In this document: positions 39,872 to 48,228 of the stretch, in pieces | Numbering within the stretch: the first letter of the stretch is position 1 | Layout of the letters: the number at the start of each line of letters is the position of its first letter | The notes under the pieces: model-generated | Database searches by the model: none | What the model was told of the DNA's origin: nothing | Seen by the model: the letters and a program-made list of their open reading frames with translations, nothing else | Assembly: GCF_014653695.1 (NCBI RefSeq) | Contig: NZ_BNAR01000014.1 | Span: 19,644-79,547, forward strand | Direction of reading: 5' to 3' | DNA: 59,904 nucleotides | Source of the DNA: Lentzea cavernae | GTDB lineage: Bacteria > Actinomycetota > Actinomycetes > Mycobacteriales > Pseudonocardiaceae | Program-made: the position numbers and the translations under genes

Positions 39872-40960
39872 CTAGTTGTGTGTTCCGCGGAGCCGTTCCG
39901 CGATCTGCTCGGGCGTCACGTCGTTGATCCAGACGGCCTCACCGGACTCGGAGCCCGCGAGGTACTTGAGCTTGTCCTTCGTCCTGAGCACCGAGAAGAC
40001 CTGCAGGTGAAGCCACATCTCCTCGCGGCCCGCGTTCACCGGCGCCTGGTGCCAGGCGGCGATGTAGGGCAACGGCCTGTCGTACAGCGCGTCGAGGCGG
40101 TGCAGCACCAACAGGTAGAGCGCCGCGAAGTCATCACGCTCCACAGAGGACAGTGCGGCGATGTCGGGCACCTGGCGCCGAGGGGCCAGCACGACCTCGA
40201 CGGGCCAGCGGGCGGCGGCGGGCACGAAGGCGACCCAGTGCTCGGACTCGTCCACGACGCGCGCGCCCGCGCGGAGCTCGGCCTCCAGCACGTCGCCGAA
40301 CAACGGGCGCCCGTGCTCGGCGTAGTAGTCCACCGCCGCGTTGAGCATGCGCTCGGTGCGGGGCGTCACGAACGGGTAGGCGTAGATCTGGCCGTGCGGG
40401 TGCGAGAGCGTCACGCCGATCTCTTCACCGCGGTTCTCGAACGGGAAGACCTGCTCGACCCCTGGCAACGTTGACAAGAAGGCGACACGGTCCGCCCACG
40501 CGTCCACGACGGTGCGCACGCGCGACTGCGAGAGCTCGCCGAACGACTTGTTGTGGTCCGAGGTGAAGCACACGACCTCACAACGCCCGCGCCCCGGCGC
40601 CCGCGCGAACAGCTCCTCACCATCCACAGTGGACGGCACGTCCGGCACGTTCTGCGCCAGCGAGGGGAACCTGTTCTCGAACACGACGACGTCGTAGTCG
40701 GCCTCGGGGACCTCGGTGGGGCGGCCCGGTGTCGACGGGCACAGCGGGCAGAGGTCCGCCGGCGGCTTGTACGTCCGCGTCTGGCGATGGGCCGCCATGG
40801 CGACCCACTCGCGGGTCAACGGGTCCAGCCGGACTTCGGACATCGGCTGGGTCTCGGGGAGGTCCCGAGTGTCCACCGCGACCCGCGGCGGCGCCTCAGC
40901 GCTGTCGTCGAAGTAGATGATCTCCCGGCCGTCCGCCAGCTTTCCCGCGGTACGCCTCAC
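39872..40960 (-). CDS. galT: Galactose-1-phosphate uridylyltransferase
   Basis: Leloir-pathway enzyme exchanging UMP between UDP-glucose and galactose-1-phosphate. 362 residues with CPLCPST zinc knuckle (about 83), FENRFPSL, the active-site SHPHGQIYAYP (nucleophile His in HPH, about 188), AWHQAPV and a HLQVFSVLR zinc/His segment. GTG 40960 forms a GTGA overlap with the DeoR gene stop. Last gene of a bga-deoR-galT operon; GalU, also in this window, supplies the cosubstrate. No galK or galE is seen here. Confidence 0.94.
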   Translation of the reverse strand: MRRTAGKLADGREIIYFDDSAEAPPRVAVDTRDLPETQPMSEVRLDPLTREWVAMAAHRQTRTYKPPADLCPLCPSTPGRPTEVPEADYDVVVFENRFPSLAQNVPDVPSTVDGEELFARAPGRGRCEVVCFTSDHNKSFGELSQSRVRTVVDAWADRVAFLSTLPGVEQVFPFENRGEEIGVTLSHPHGQIYAYPFVTPRTERMLNAAVDYYAEHGRPLFGDVLEAELRAGARVVDESEHWVAFVPAAARWPVEVVLAPRRQVPDIAALSSVERDDFAALYLLVLHRLDALYDRPLPYIAAWHQAPVNAGREEMWLHLQVFSVLRTKDKLKYLAGSESGEAVWINDVTPEQIAERLRGTHN

Positions 40961-41754
40961 GCCAGCTCCTCGCCACTTCCCGGTACATGTGCCAACACCA
41001 ACTCGCCGACCTGCTCGCTGAGGATCGCCCGCGCGTCGTCCGGCAAACCTTCGTCCGTCACCAGGACGTGCGCCTCGTCGAGGTCGGCGATCGTGGAAAT
41101 GCCCACGGTGCCCCACTTCTCGTGGTCCGCGACCACCACCACACGTCCGGCGGCGTCGACGAGCGCGCGGTCCGTCTCGCTCTCGTTGAGGTTCGGGGTG
41201 GTGAAGCCGGAGCGCTCGGCCATGCCATGCACGCCCAGGAACACCACGTCCAGGTGCAGCGACCGCAACGCCTGCACGGCCACGGGGCCCACCAGCGCGT
41301 CGGACGGCGTGCGCACGCCACCGGTCAGCACGACCGTGCGGTCGGTGCGCCCGCTCTGCTGCAGCACGTCGGCGACGCGGATGGAGTTCGTGACGACGGT
41401 CAGGTCGGGGATGTCGTCGAGGAAACGAGCTAACGTCCACGTCGTCGTGCCGGCGGACAGACCGATGGCGGTGCCGGGACGCACGAGGCCCGCGGCGGCC
41501 GCCGCGATCGCCTCCTTCTCGGGCAGCTGCCGGACCGACTTGGCCTCGAACCCGGGCTCGTCGGTCGAGCGCCCGACGACGGACGTCGCACCGCCGTAGA
41601 CCTTCTCCACCAGGCCACGTGCGGCGAGCACGTCGAGATCGCGGCGCACGGTCATGTCCGAGACGCCGAGCCGCACGACGAGGTCGCTGACGCGCACCGC
41701 TCCCGTACGACGGACCTCTTCGATGATTACCGCTTGCCGCTGACGTGCCAGCAC
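40957..41754 (-). CDS. DeoR family transcriptional regulator
   Basis: 265 residues: N-terminal DeoR helix-turn-helix (VRVSDLVVRLGVSDMTVRRDLDVL, split RVSDLVVRLGVSD / MTVRRDLDVL, and GLVEKVYGGA), then the sugar-phosphate-isomerase-like DeoRC domain (LSAGTTTWTLA, VVTNSIRVADVL, TGGVRTPSDALVG, HEKWGTVG). Effector is probably a phosphorylated galactose derivative, given galT and the beta-galactosidase. It lies 1 nt after the beta-galactosidase gene. Binding sites may be the CACAA repeats at 43773-43790. Confidence 0.92.
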   Translation of the reverse strand: MLARQRQAVIIEEVRRTGAVRVSDLVVRLGVSDMTVRRDLDVLAARGLVEKVYGGATSVVGRSTDEPGFEAKSVRQLPEKEAIAAAAAGLVRPGTAIGLSAGTTTWTLARFLDDIPDLTVVTNSIRVADVLQQSGRTDRTVVLTGGVRTPSDALVGPVAVQALRSLHLDVVFLGVHGMAERSGFTTPNLNESETDRALVDAAGRVVVVADHEKWGTVGISTIADLDEAHVLVTDEGLPDDARAILSEQVGELVLAHVPGSGEELA

Positions 41755-41755
41755 C

Positions 41756-43738
41756 TCACACCTCTTCCCTGAGGACGACTACGTCCCCGGCGCGCACGGT
41801 GAGGCGTCCGGAGACCTGCGTGCCGGACAACACGTCGACACCGGACGCCTCGATCTGCGCGTCGGTGTCGGTGTGGTTGACGGCGAAGAGGAACGATACG
41901 TCGCCCCTGCGCCGCACGAGCTCAATCGGCGAACGCGACACCGCAACGCCCGCACCGGAAAGCGCGTTTTCCACCGTTCGGCCGAGACCGCCCTCGTCAA
42001 GATCACACGCCACGTACCACGCGACACCGTTGCCGAACGCGTTGCGCGTCACCGCCGGCACCCCCGGCAACGGGCCGTCCACGTAGGAGACAACGGTGTC
42101 AGCGGTGCGGGCGTGCAGGTGCTCCGTCCACAACGAGGCGGTCGACCCGTCGCTCAGCGAGACGGTGTCGTTCTCACGGAGCGGGAAGAACTCCTCCGAC
42201 CACACGCCCAGCACGTCGCGGAACGCTCCGGGGTACCCGCCCAGTCGCACTCGCGTGTACTGGTCGGCGACACCGGACAGGTACGTGACGACGACGTGCC
42301 CGCCGCCCGCCACGTAGTCCGCGACCACGGCGGCGTGCGCGTCGGACACCGCGTAGAACGCCGGCACGACCACCAGCGAGTACTTCGAGAGGTTCGTGCC
42401 CGGCGCCACGAAGTCGACCGTGACACCCGCCTGCCAGAGCGCCTTGTAGTACCCGAGGACGTGCTGCCAGTAGTCGAAGTCGTTGGTCGGGTGGGCGTCC
42501 TGCCGCAGCGCCCAGCCGGACTGGAAGTCGAACAGGACCGCGACCTTCGCGTCCACAGTGGAGCCCAGGACTTCGGTGAGCTTCGCGTACTCGGCGCCGA
42601 CTTCGCAGACCTCGCGGTACACCTTGGTGTCCGGGCCCGCGTGCGGAACCATCGCCGAGTGGTAGCGCTCGCTGCCACCGCGCGACTGCCGCCACTGGAA
42701 GAACAACGTGCCGTCCGCGCCGCGGGCGATGTTCTGGAACGAGTTCCGCCGCTGCTCCCCCGGCAGCTTGGCGATGTTGCGCCGCTGCCAGTTCACCGCG
42801 GACGTCGAGGCCTCCATGAGAAGCCACGGCTTGCCGCCGGCGAGGCCGCGCACGAGGTCCGCGGACATGGCGAGTTCGATGTGCTTGTCCGGCGACTGAC
42901 CCTCGGTGTAGTGGTCGTTGGAGACGAAGTCGACCTCGCGCGCCCACTTCCAGTAGTCGAGGTCGCCGAACGTCCAGTTGACCATGAAGTTCGTGGTGAC
43001 CGGCACGTCGGGCGTGATCATGCGCAGCACGTCCCGCTCGGCCTTGTACAGCTCCAGGATCGCGTCGTCGGAGAACCGGTCGTAGTCGAGCACGTGCGCC
43101 GGGTTGGAGAACGTCGGCGTGACGCGCGGCGGCAGGACCTGCGCGAGGTCGGTGTAGCCCTGGCTCCAGAACGCCGTCGACCACGCGTCGTTGAGCTGGT
43201 CGAGCGTGTAGCGGCTGGCCAGCCACTCGCGGAACGAGGCGGCGCAGGTGTCGCAGTAGCACCGCTTCACGTGGCAGGCGTACTCGTTGCCGACGTGCCA
43301 GGCGGCGAGCGCGGGGTGGTCGCGGTAGTGCGAGGCCATCTCGGCGGCGAGCGCCGTCGCGCGGTCGCGGTAGATCGGTGACGAGGGGCAGTAGGCCTGC
43401 CGTGAGCCGTGCGAGAGCCGCACGCCGTCCGCGCGGACGGGCAGCATCTCGGGGTACTCGGTCGTCAGCCACGGCGGGGGCGCGGCGGTCGCGGTCGCGA
43501 GGTCGACGCGGATCCCGCCGGCGTGCAGCAGGTCCATCACGCGGTCGAGCCACTCGAACCGGTACTCGCCCTTGCTGACCTCGATCTTCGCCCAGCTGAA
43601 GATGCCCAGGCTGACCATGGTGACGCCGGCGCGGCGCATGAGCTCGACGTCCTCGGCCCAGACGTGTTCGGGCCACTGCTCGGGGTTGTAGTCAGCTCCC
43701 CAGCCGAGCCCTGGCAGGTCCGTTGGCCATGTCGTCAC
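41756..43738 (-). CDS. Beta-galactosidase, GH42
   Basis: 660 residues, cytosolic (no signal peptide). N-terminal TIM barrel begins GWGADYNPEQWPEHVW; acid/base Glu in WHVGNEYACH (about 145); zinc cluster CHVKRCYCDTCAASF; nucleophile Glu in LLMEAST (about 300); then a beta-galactosidase trimerisation domain and a short C-terminal beta domain. Hydrolyses galactosides taken up by the divergent ABC importer, feeding GalT. GTG 43738 gives the conserved N-terminus; no ribosome site. Heads the bga-deoR-galT operon. Confidence 0.94.
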   Translation of the reverse strand: MTTWPTDLPGLGWGADYNPEQWPEHVWAEDVELMRRAGVTMVSLGIFSWAKIEVSKGEYRFEWLDRVMDLLHAGGIRVDLATATAAPPPWLTTEYPEMLPVRADGVRLSHGSRQAYCPSSPIYRDRATALAAEMASHYRDHPALAAWHVGNEYACHVKRCYCDTCAASFREWLASRYTLDQLNDAWSTAFWSQGYTDLAQVLPPRVTPTFSNPAHVLDYDRFSDDAILELYKAERDVLRMITPDVPVTTNFMVNWTFGDLDYWKWAREVDFVSNDHYTEGQSPDKHIELAMSADLVRGLAGGKPWLLMEASTSAVNWQRRNIAKLPGEQRRNSFQNIARGADGTLFFQWRQSRGGSERYHSAMVPHAGPDTKVYREVCEVGAEYAKLTEVLGSTVDAKVAVLFDFQSGWALRQDAHPTNDFDYWQHVLGYYKALWQAGVTVDFVAPGTNLSKYSLVVVPAFYAVSDAHAAVVADYVAGGGHVVVTYLSGVADQYTRVRLGGYPGAFRDVLGVWSEEFFPLRENDTVSLSDGSTASLWTEHLHARTADTVVSYVDGPLPGVPAVTRNAFGNGVAWYVACDLDEGGLGRTVENALSGAGVAVSRSPIELVRRRGDVSFLFAVNHTDTDAQIEASGVDVLSGTQVSGRLTVRAGDVVVLREEV

Positions 43739-43978
43739 GGGCGCAAGCGTGGCCGACAACAACCCCCAACGTCAACACAAGCAAACACAACTCCGCGTTC
43801 GGGTCTGTTCGGCGGTTGACCGGGAAAAGTACCGGGAACTGGCCAGATACCGACTGTGCTGCGGTTTAACAGCTCCGTAACGGGACTTGACAGGCTGTGT
43901 GCCTGGGACCACATTATGCGCAACTTTGTTGGAGTCCTGTTCGGTTCACACGAGCGAGCGTCACCTGTAGGAGCGATG
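43739..43978. promoter_or_regulatory. Divergent control region of the galactoside locus
   Basis: Between the beta-galactosidase operon and the sugar ABC operon. CAACACAA (43773-43780) and AAACACAA (43783-43790) are direct repeats at a 10-bp period, the style of DeoR-family operators. A TTGACA (43887-43892) with CATTAT (43912-43917, 19-bp spacing) is a candidate promoter for the ABC genes. A long run of short frames elsewhere in it is not coding. Confidence 0.45.
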
Positions 43979-45286
43979 ATGGTTCTGCACACGCCTGGTT
44001 CCACTCCGTTACCGCACTTCGGTCGGCGCGCGATGCTGCGGATCATGCTGGCCGGTGCGGGCGTCGCCGCGACCGGTGGTCTCGCGGCGTGCGGCAGCGG
44101 TTCGAGCACGGGTGGCGACTCCAAGGTCGTCACGTTCGGCAACAACCTGTCCGACCAGGTGCCGAAGGACGCGATCACGGCCGCGCTCAAGGGCTTCGAG
44201 GGTCAGTCCGGCGGCCTGTCGGTCACGATCAACACCAAGCAGCACGAGCAGTACCAGGAACAGATCAACAACTACCTGCAGGGCAAGCCGGACGACGTGC
44301 TCGCGTGGTTCGCCGGCTACCGCATGCGGTTCTTCGCGGACCAGGGCCTCACCGGCGACCTGAGCGACCTGTGGGGCAAGGTCGGCGGCAACTACTCCGA
44401 CGCGCTCAAGCAGGCGTCGACGGGCTCGGACGGCAAGCAGTACTTCGTGCCGTTCACGCAGTACCCGTGGGGCATGTTCTACCGCAAGAGCCTGTGGCAG
44501 GAGCGCGGTTACGCGATCCCGAAGACGCTCGACGAGCTCGTCGCGCTCTCCACGAAGATGCAGTCCGACGGCCTGAACCCGATCGCCTTCGCGGAGAAGC
44601 AGGGCTGGCCGGCCATGGGCACGTTCGACCAGCTCAACTTCCGCACCAACGGCTACCAGTTCCACGTGGACCTGCTGGCGGGCAAGGAGGACTGGCAGGA
44701 CAAGCGGGTCAAGGACGTGTTCGACACCTGGAAGCGGCTGCTGCCGTTCCACCAGGAGAACGCGCTCGGCCGCGAGTGGCAGGAAGCCGCGCAGTCGTTG
44801 CAGCAGAAGAAGTCCGGCATGTACCTGCTGGGCTCGTTCCTCGGCCAGCAGTTCCCGGACGCGGAGAAGGACGACCTGGACTTCTTCCCGTTCCCGGAGA
44901 TCAACCCGGAGCACGGCACCGACACGGTCGAGGCGCCGATCGACGGCTACATGATGGCGAAGAAGCCCGGCAACTCCGACGGTGCGCTCAAGCTGCTCGA
45001 GTACCTGTCGACGGCCGAGCCGCAGCTCACCTACCTGAAGTCCGACTCGTCCGTGGTCGCGACGAACCAGAAGGCCGACACCTCGGGTTACAACTCGCTG
45101 CAGAAGAAGGCGGCCGAGGTCATCAAGGGCGCCAAGCACATCACGCAGTTCCTCGACCGCGACACCGACCCGGCGTTCGCGAGCGAGGCCGCCACCAACG
45201 GCCTCATCGCGTTCATCAAGGACCCGAACAGCGTCGACTCCGTGCTCAAGGGCATGGCTGACCAGGCGAAGAACATCTTCAAGTGA
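43979..45286 (+). CDS. Sugar ABC transporter substrate-binding lipoprotein
   Basis: 435 residues, CUT1 type. Signal region GRRAMLRIMLAGAGVAATGGLAACG has twin Arg and a lipobox LAAC (Cys about 39; sequence shown split as GRRAMLRIMLAGAG / VAATGGLAACG), so it may go through Tat. Mature part has EGQSGGLSVTINTKQHEQYQ (from about 78) and PWGMFYRKSLW, typical sugar-binding folds. ATG 43979 is 5 nt behind TAGGAG; ATG 43976 is also possible. Given the divergent GH42/GalT genes, a galactoside or galacto-oligosaccharide is the likely ligand. Confidence 0.93.
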   Translation: MVLHTPGSTPLPHFGRRAMLRIMLAGAGVAATGGLAACGSGSSTGGDSKVVTFGNNLSDQVPKDAITAALKGFEGQSGGLSVTINTKQHEQYQEQINNYLQGKPDDVLAWFAGYRMRFFADQGLTGDLSDLWGKVGGNYSDALKQASTGSDGKQYFVPFTQYPWGMFYRKSLWQERGYAIPKTLDELVALSTKMQSDGLNPIAFAEKQGWPAMGTFDQLNFRTNGYQFHVDLLAGKEDWQDKRVKDVFDTWKRLLPFHQENALGREWQEAAQSLQQKKSGMYLLGSFLGQQFPDAEKDDLDFFPFPEINPEHGTDTVEAPIDGYMMAKKPGNSDGALKLLEYLSTAEPQLTYLKSDSSVVATNQKADTSGYNSLQKKAAEVIKGAKHITQFLDRDTDPAFASEAATNGLIAFIKDPNSVDSVLKGMADQAKNIFK

Positions 45287-46236
45287 CCGCGGTGCAGGAG
45301 AAGCCGAAGGCGGTGGCCCCCAGCGGGCCGCCGCCTCGTCGGCGTGGAAAGCGTGCCACGGCCCTCGCCGGCACGGACAAGCTCGTGCTGGCGCTCATGC
45401 TCGGCATCCCCACGGTCGTGCACCTGCTGTTCGTGTGGATCCCGACGCTGGGCTCGGTCGCACTGTCGTTCAGCAGGTGGAACGGCATCGGCGGCTTCGA
45501 GGACATCGAGTGGATCGGTGTCGGCAACTACGTCGAGATCTTCAGCGAGTACCCCCGGTTCTGGCCGGCGGTGCAGCACAACCTGATCTGGCTGGCCTTC
45601 CTGCTCGTCGTGCCGACCGCGGCGGGCCTGCTGCTCGCCGTGCTGCTCGACCGCGAACTCCGGTTCAGCCGGATCTACCAGAGCGCGCTGTACATGCCGA
45701 TGGTGCTGTCGCTCGCCCTGGTCGGCTTCATCTGGCAGCTGATCTACACGCCGGACGGCGGCCTGCTGAACTCGGTGCTGGGCCTCGACAAACCGGTCGA
45801 CTGGATCGGCGACTCGGACATCAACCTCTACGCGGTGCTCGTCGCGGCCGCGTGGCGGCACACCGGCTACATCATGCTGCTGTACCTGGCGGGCCTGAAG
45901 TCCGTCGACCCCGCGTTGAAGGAAGCGGCGTCGCTCGACGGCGCCTCCGCCTCGCAGACGTTCTTCCGCGTCACCTTCCCGGTGATGAAGCCGGTGAACA
46001 TCGTGGTCGCCGTGGTGACGGTGATCGAGGCGCTGCGCGCGTTCGACATCGTGTACGTCATCAACAAGGGGCGCAACGGACTCGAGCTGCTGTCGGTGCT
46101 GGTGACCGACAACATCATCGGTGAGGCTTCGCGCATCGGCCGCGGCTCCGCGGTCGCCGTGATCCTGCTGACGATCTCACTCGGCGTCATCATCCCCTAC
46201 CTGTACCAGGTGTTCAGCAAGGAGAACCGGACGTGA
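45283..46236 (+). CDS. Sugar ABC transporter permease 1 (MalF-like)
   Basis: 317 residues, six membrane helices. The EAA loop appears as KEAASLDGASASQTFFRVTFP (given as EAASLDGASASQTFFRVTF). GTG 45283 forms a GTGA overlap with the binding-protein stop. Works with permease 2. No dedicated ATPase gene lies in this cluster, so a shared MsmK/MsiK-type ATPase elsewhere is expected. Confidence 0.94.
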   Translation: MTAVQEKPKAVAPSGPPPRRRGKRATALAGTDKLVLALMLGIPTVVHLLFVWIPTLGSVALSFSRWNGIGGFEDIEWIGVGNYVEIFSEYPRFWPAVQHNLIWLAFLLVVPTAAGLLLAVLLDRELRFSRIYQSALYMPMVLSLALVGFIWQLIYTPDGGLLNSVLGLDKPVDWIGDSDINLYAVLVAAAWRHTGYIMLLYLAGLKSVDPALKEAASLDGASASQTFFRVTFPVMKPVNIVVAVVTVIEALRAFDIVYVINKGRNGLELLSVLVTDNIIGEASRIGRGSAVAVILLTISLGVIIPYLYQVFSKENRT

Positions 46237-47129
46237 CGGCCACCTTGGAACGGCCGGTCCCGGCCAAGAAGGCGCCGATCAGGCCGGCTCGCATCGCGCT
46301 GCACGTGTTCCTCGTGCTGACGTGCCTGATGACGCTGACCCCGTTGCTGTGGGCGGTTTACGCGTCGCTGCGGACGTACGAGGACACGTCGGTCAACGGC
46401 TACTTCTCGGTGGCGAAGTCGTTGACGTTCGAGAACTTCGCCAAGGCGTGGGAGATCGGCGACCTGCCGCACTTCTACTGGAACACGTTCCTGATCACCG
46501 TGCCGGCGTTGGTGATCACGCTGGTGTTGAGCTCCATGGTGGCGTTCGCGGTGTCGCGGTTCAGCTTCAAGTTCAACATCGCGTTGCTGATGCTGTTCAC
46601 CGCCGGCAACCTGTTGCCGCAGCAGGTGATCGTGACGCCGCTGTGGCGCCTGTACCGGCTGATCGAGCTGCCGGCGTGGATGTCGGAGAGCGAGTCGCTG
46701 ATCGACTCCCCGCTCGGCGTGATCCTGATCCACATCGCGTTCCAGATGGGCTTCTGCACGTTCGTGCTGTCGAACTACATGAAGACCATCCCGTACGAGT
46801 TGACCGAGGCCGCCCGCGTGGACGGCGCCTCGGTGTTCCGGCAGTACTGGCAGCTCACCCTGCCGCTGTGCCGGCCGGTGCTCGCGGCACTGGCCACGCT
46901 GGAGTTCACCTGGATCTACAACGACTTCCTGTGGGCGTTGGTGCTGATCCAGGACGGCGACAAGATGCCGGTGACCTCGGCCCTGCAGAACCTGAAGGGC
47001 ACGTTCTTCACCGACAACAACCTCATCGCAGCGGGCTCTCTCCTGGTCGCGCTGCCCACCCTGGTCGTGTTCTTCGTGTTGCAGCGGCAGTTCGTGGGCG
47101 GACTGACGCTGGGATCGACGAAGGGCTGA
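46233..47129 (+). CDS. Sugar ABC transporter permease 2 (MalG-like)
   Basis: 298 residues, six membrane helices. EAA loop: TEAARVDGASVFRQYWQLTLP (given as EAARVDGASVFRQYWQLTL). The C-terminus ends GLTLGSTKG, typical of MalG partners. GTG 46233 overlaps the stop of permease 1 (GTGA). A very strong terminator follows. Confidence 0.94.
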   Translation: MTATLERPVPAKKAPIRPARIALHVFLVLTCLMTLTPLLWAVYASLRTYEDTSVNGYFSVAKSLTFENFAKAWEIGDLPHFYWNTFLITVPALVITLVLSSMVAFAVSRFSFKFNIALLMLFTAGNLLPQQVIVTPLWRLYRLIELPAWMSESESLIDSPLGVILIHIAFQMGFCTFVLSNYMKTIPYELTEAARVDGASVFRQYWQLTLPLCRPVLAALATLEFTWIYNDFLWALVLIQDGDKMPVTSALQNLKGTFFTDNNLIAAGSLLVALPTLVVFFVLQRQFVGGLTLGSTKG

Positions 47130-47134
47130 GGACC

Positions 47135-47182
47135 GACGAGGAAGGGGCGGGGACCACGTGTGGTCCCCGCCCCTTCCTCGTC
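47135..47182 (+). terminator. Terminator of the sugar ABC operon
   Basis: Perfect 22-bp stem (47135-47156 with 47161-47182) closed by CGTG, starting 6 nt after the permease stop. Arms contain the GGGGCGGGGACC core. Confidence 0.9.
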
Positions 47183-47304
47183 TTGGCCGGTCCGGAACGC
47201 CGCGGTCATGACGGCAGCGCTGCCTGACCGTCGACCTCGGGTCCGCAGCTTCGCACGCAGGAAGCTCATGCTCCGACACAGACGCGCTGTCCGGCACCGC
47301 TACG

Positions 47305-47344
47305 CGAGGAGGGGCGGGAACCACGCGGTCCCCGCCCCTCCTCG
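47305..47344 (-). terminator. Terminator of lepB
   Basis: 18-bp stem with one G-T pair (47305-47322 with 47327-47344), tight CACG loop, 10 nt beyond the lepB stop. Its arms share the GAGGGGCGGG core of the neighbouring sugar-operon terminator. Confidence 0.85.
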
Positions 47345-47354
47345 TCTGAAACGC

Positions 47355-48218
47355 CTACTTCCCGCCGGTCTGCGGGTTGAAGTCCGAAATGCCGCCCCAA
47401 CGCCCCACGGGGATCACGATGACGCGGGCCTTGCCCACCACGTTGTCCACCGGGATGGCGCCGTCCGCCGGCGTCGGGTCGCCGTGCTTGCGCGAGTCCG
47501 AGGAGTTGTTGCGGTTGTCGCCCATCACCCAGAGCTTGCCCGCGGGGACGGTGACCTTCTCGAAGGCGTCCTGCTGGCGGGGGCCGCCGCCGAAGTTGAG
47601 GTAGGGCTCGTCGAGGGGCTTGCCGTCGACCATGACGCGGCCCTGGTCGTCGCAGCACTCGACGGTCTGGCCGCCCACGGCGATGACGCGCTTGATGAAG
47701 TCCGTGCCGCTGGGCTCGGAGAGGTTCACCATGGAGCCGAGGTCCTGCAGGGTGCCGACCACGAAGTTCGGGGGCTCCTTGCCGCCGGTCCAGTTCGGCG
47801 GGCCGCGGAAGACGATGACGTCGCCGGGGCGCGGGTCGTTGAACAGGTAGGTGATCTTCTCGACCAGCACCTTGTCGTTCACGCAGCCCGTGCAGCCGTG
47901 CAGGGTCGTCTCCATCGAGGCCGACGGGATGACGAACACGCGTGCGACGAACGTCTGGATCACGACGGTCAGCAGCAGCGCGACGCTGAAGATGACCAGC
48001 AGTTCTTTCCAGAACGGCTGCTTCTTCTTCGCCTTCTTCTTGGAGAACCTCGGCGCACCGTCCTCGTCGTAGGAGGAGCGGCCCTCGTACGAAGAAGAAG
48101 AGGACGAAGACCGCGAACCGGACGTCGAGAAGCGCGTCGTGGGTTCGGCGGGGCCGTCTCCTGAGGAGGGGGTCGTCTCCCAGGTCGACGAAGAATCGTC
48201 GTTCACGCGATGACTCAC
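47355..48218 (-). CDS. lepB: Signal peptidase I
   Basis: Membrane enzyme removing Sec/Tat signal peptides. 287 residues: Ser/Asp-rich cytoplasmic N-terminus with a Ser run, one membrane helix (about 75-97, LLVIFSVALLLTVVIQTF), catalytic Ser in VIPSASMETTL (about 105), general base Lys in DFIKRVIAVGG, and GDNRNNSSDSR. GTG 48218 is selected (GGTGGGG upstream); GTG 48206 is possible. Lies 10 nt after the MprB-like kinase gene. Confidence 0.94.
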   Translation of the reverse strand: MSHRVNDDSSSTWETTPSSGDGPAEPTTRFSTSGSRSSSSSSSYEGRSSYDEDGAPRFSKKKAKKKQPFWKELLVIFSVALLLTVVIQTFVARVFVIPSASMETTLHGCTGCVNDKVLVEKITYLFNDPRPGDVIVFRGPPNWTGGKEPPNFVVGTLQDLGSMVNLSEPSGTDFIKRVIAVGGQTVECCDDQGRVMVDGKPLDEPYLNFGGGPRQQDAFEKVTVPAGKLWVMGDNRNNSSDSRKHGDPTPADGAIPVDNVVGKARVIVIPVGRWGGISDFNPQTGGK

Positions 48219-48228
48219 ACGCCCCACC

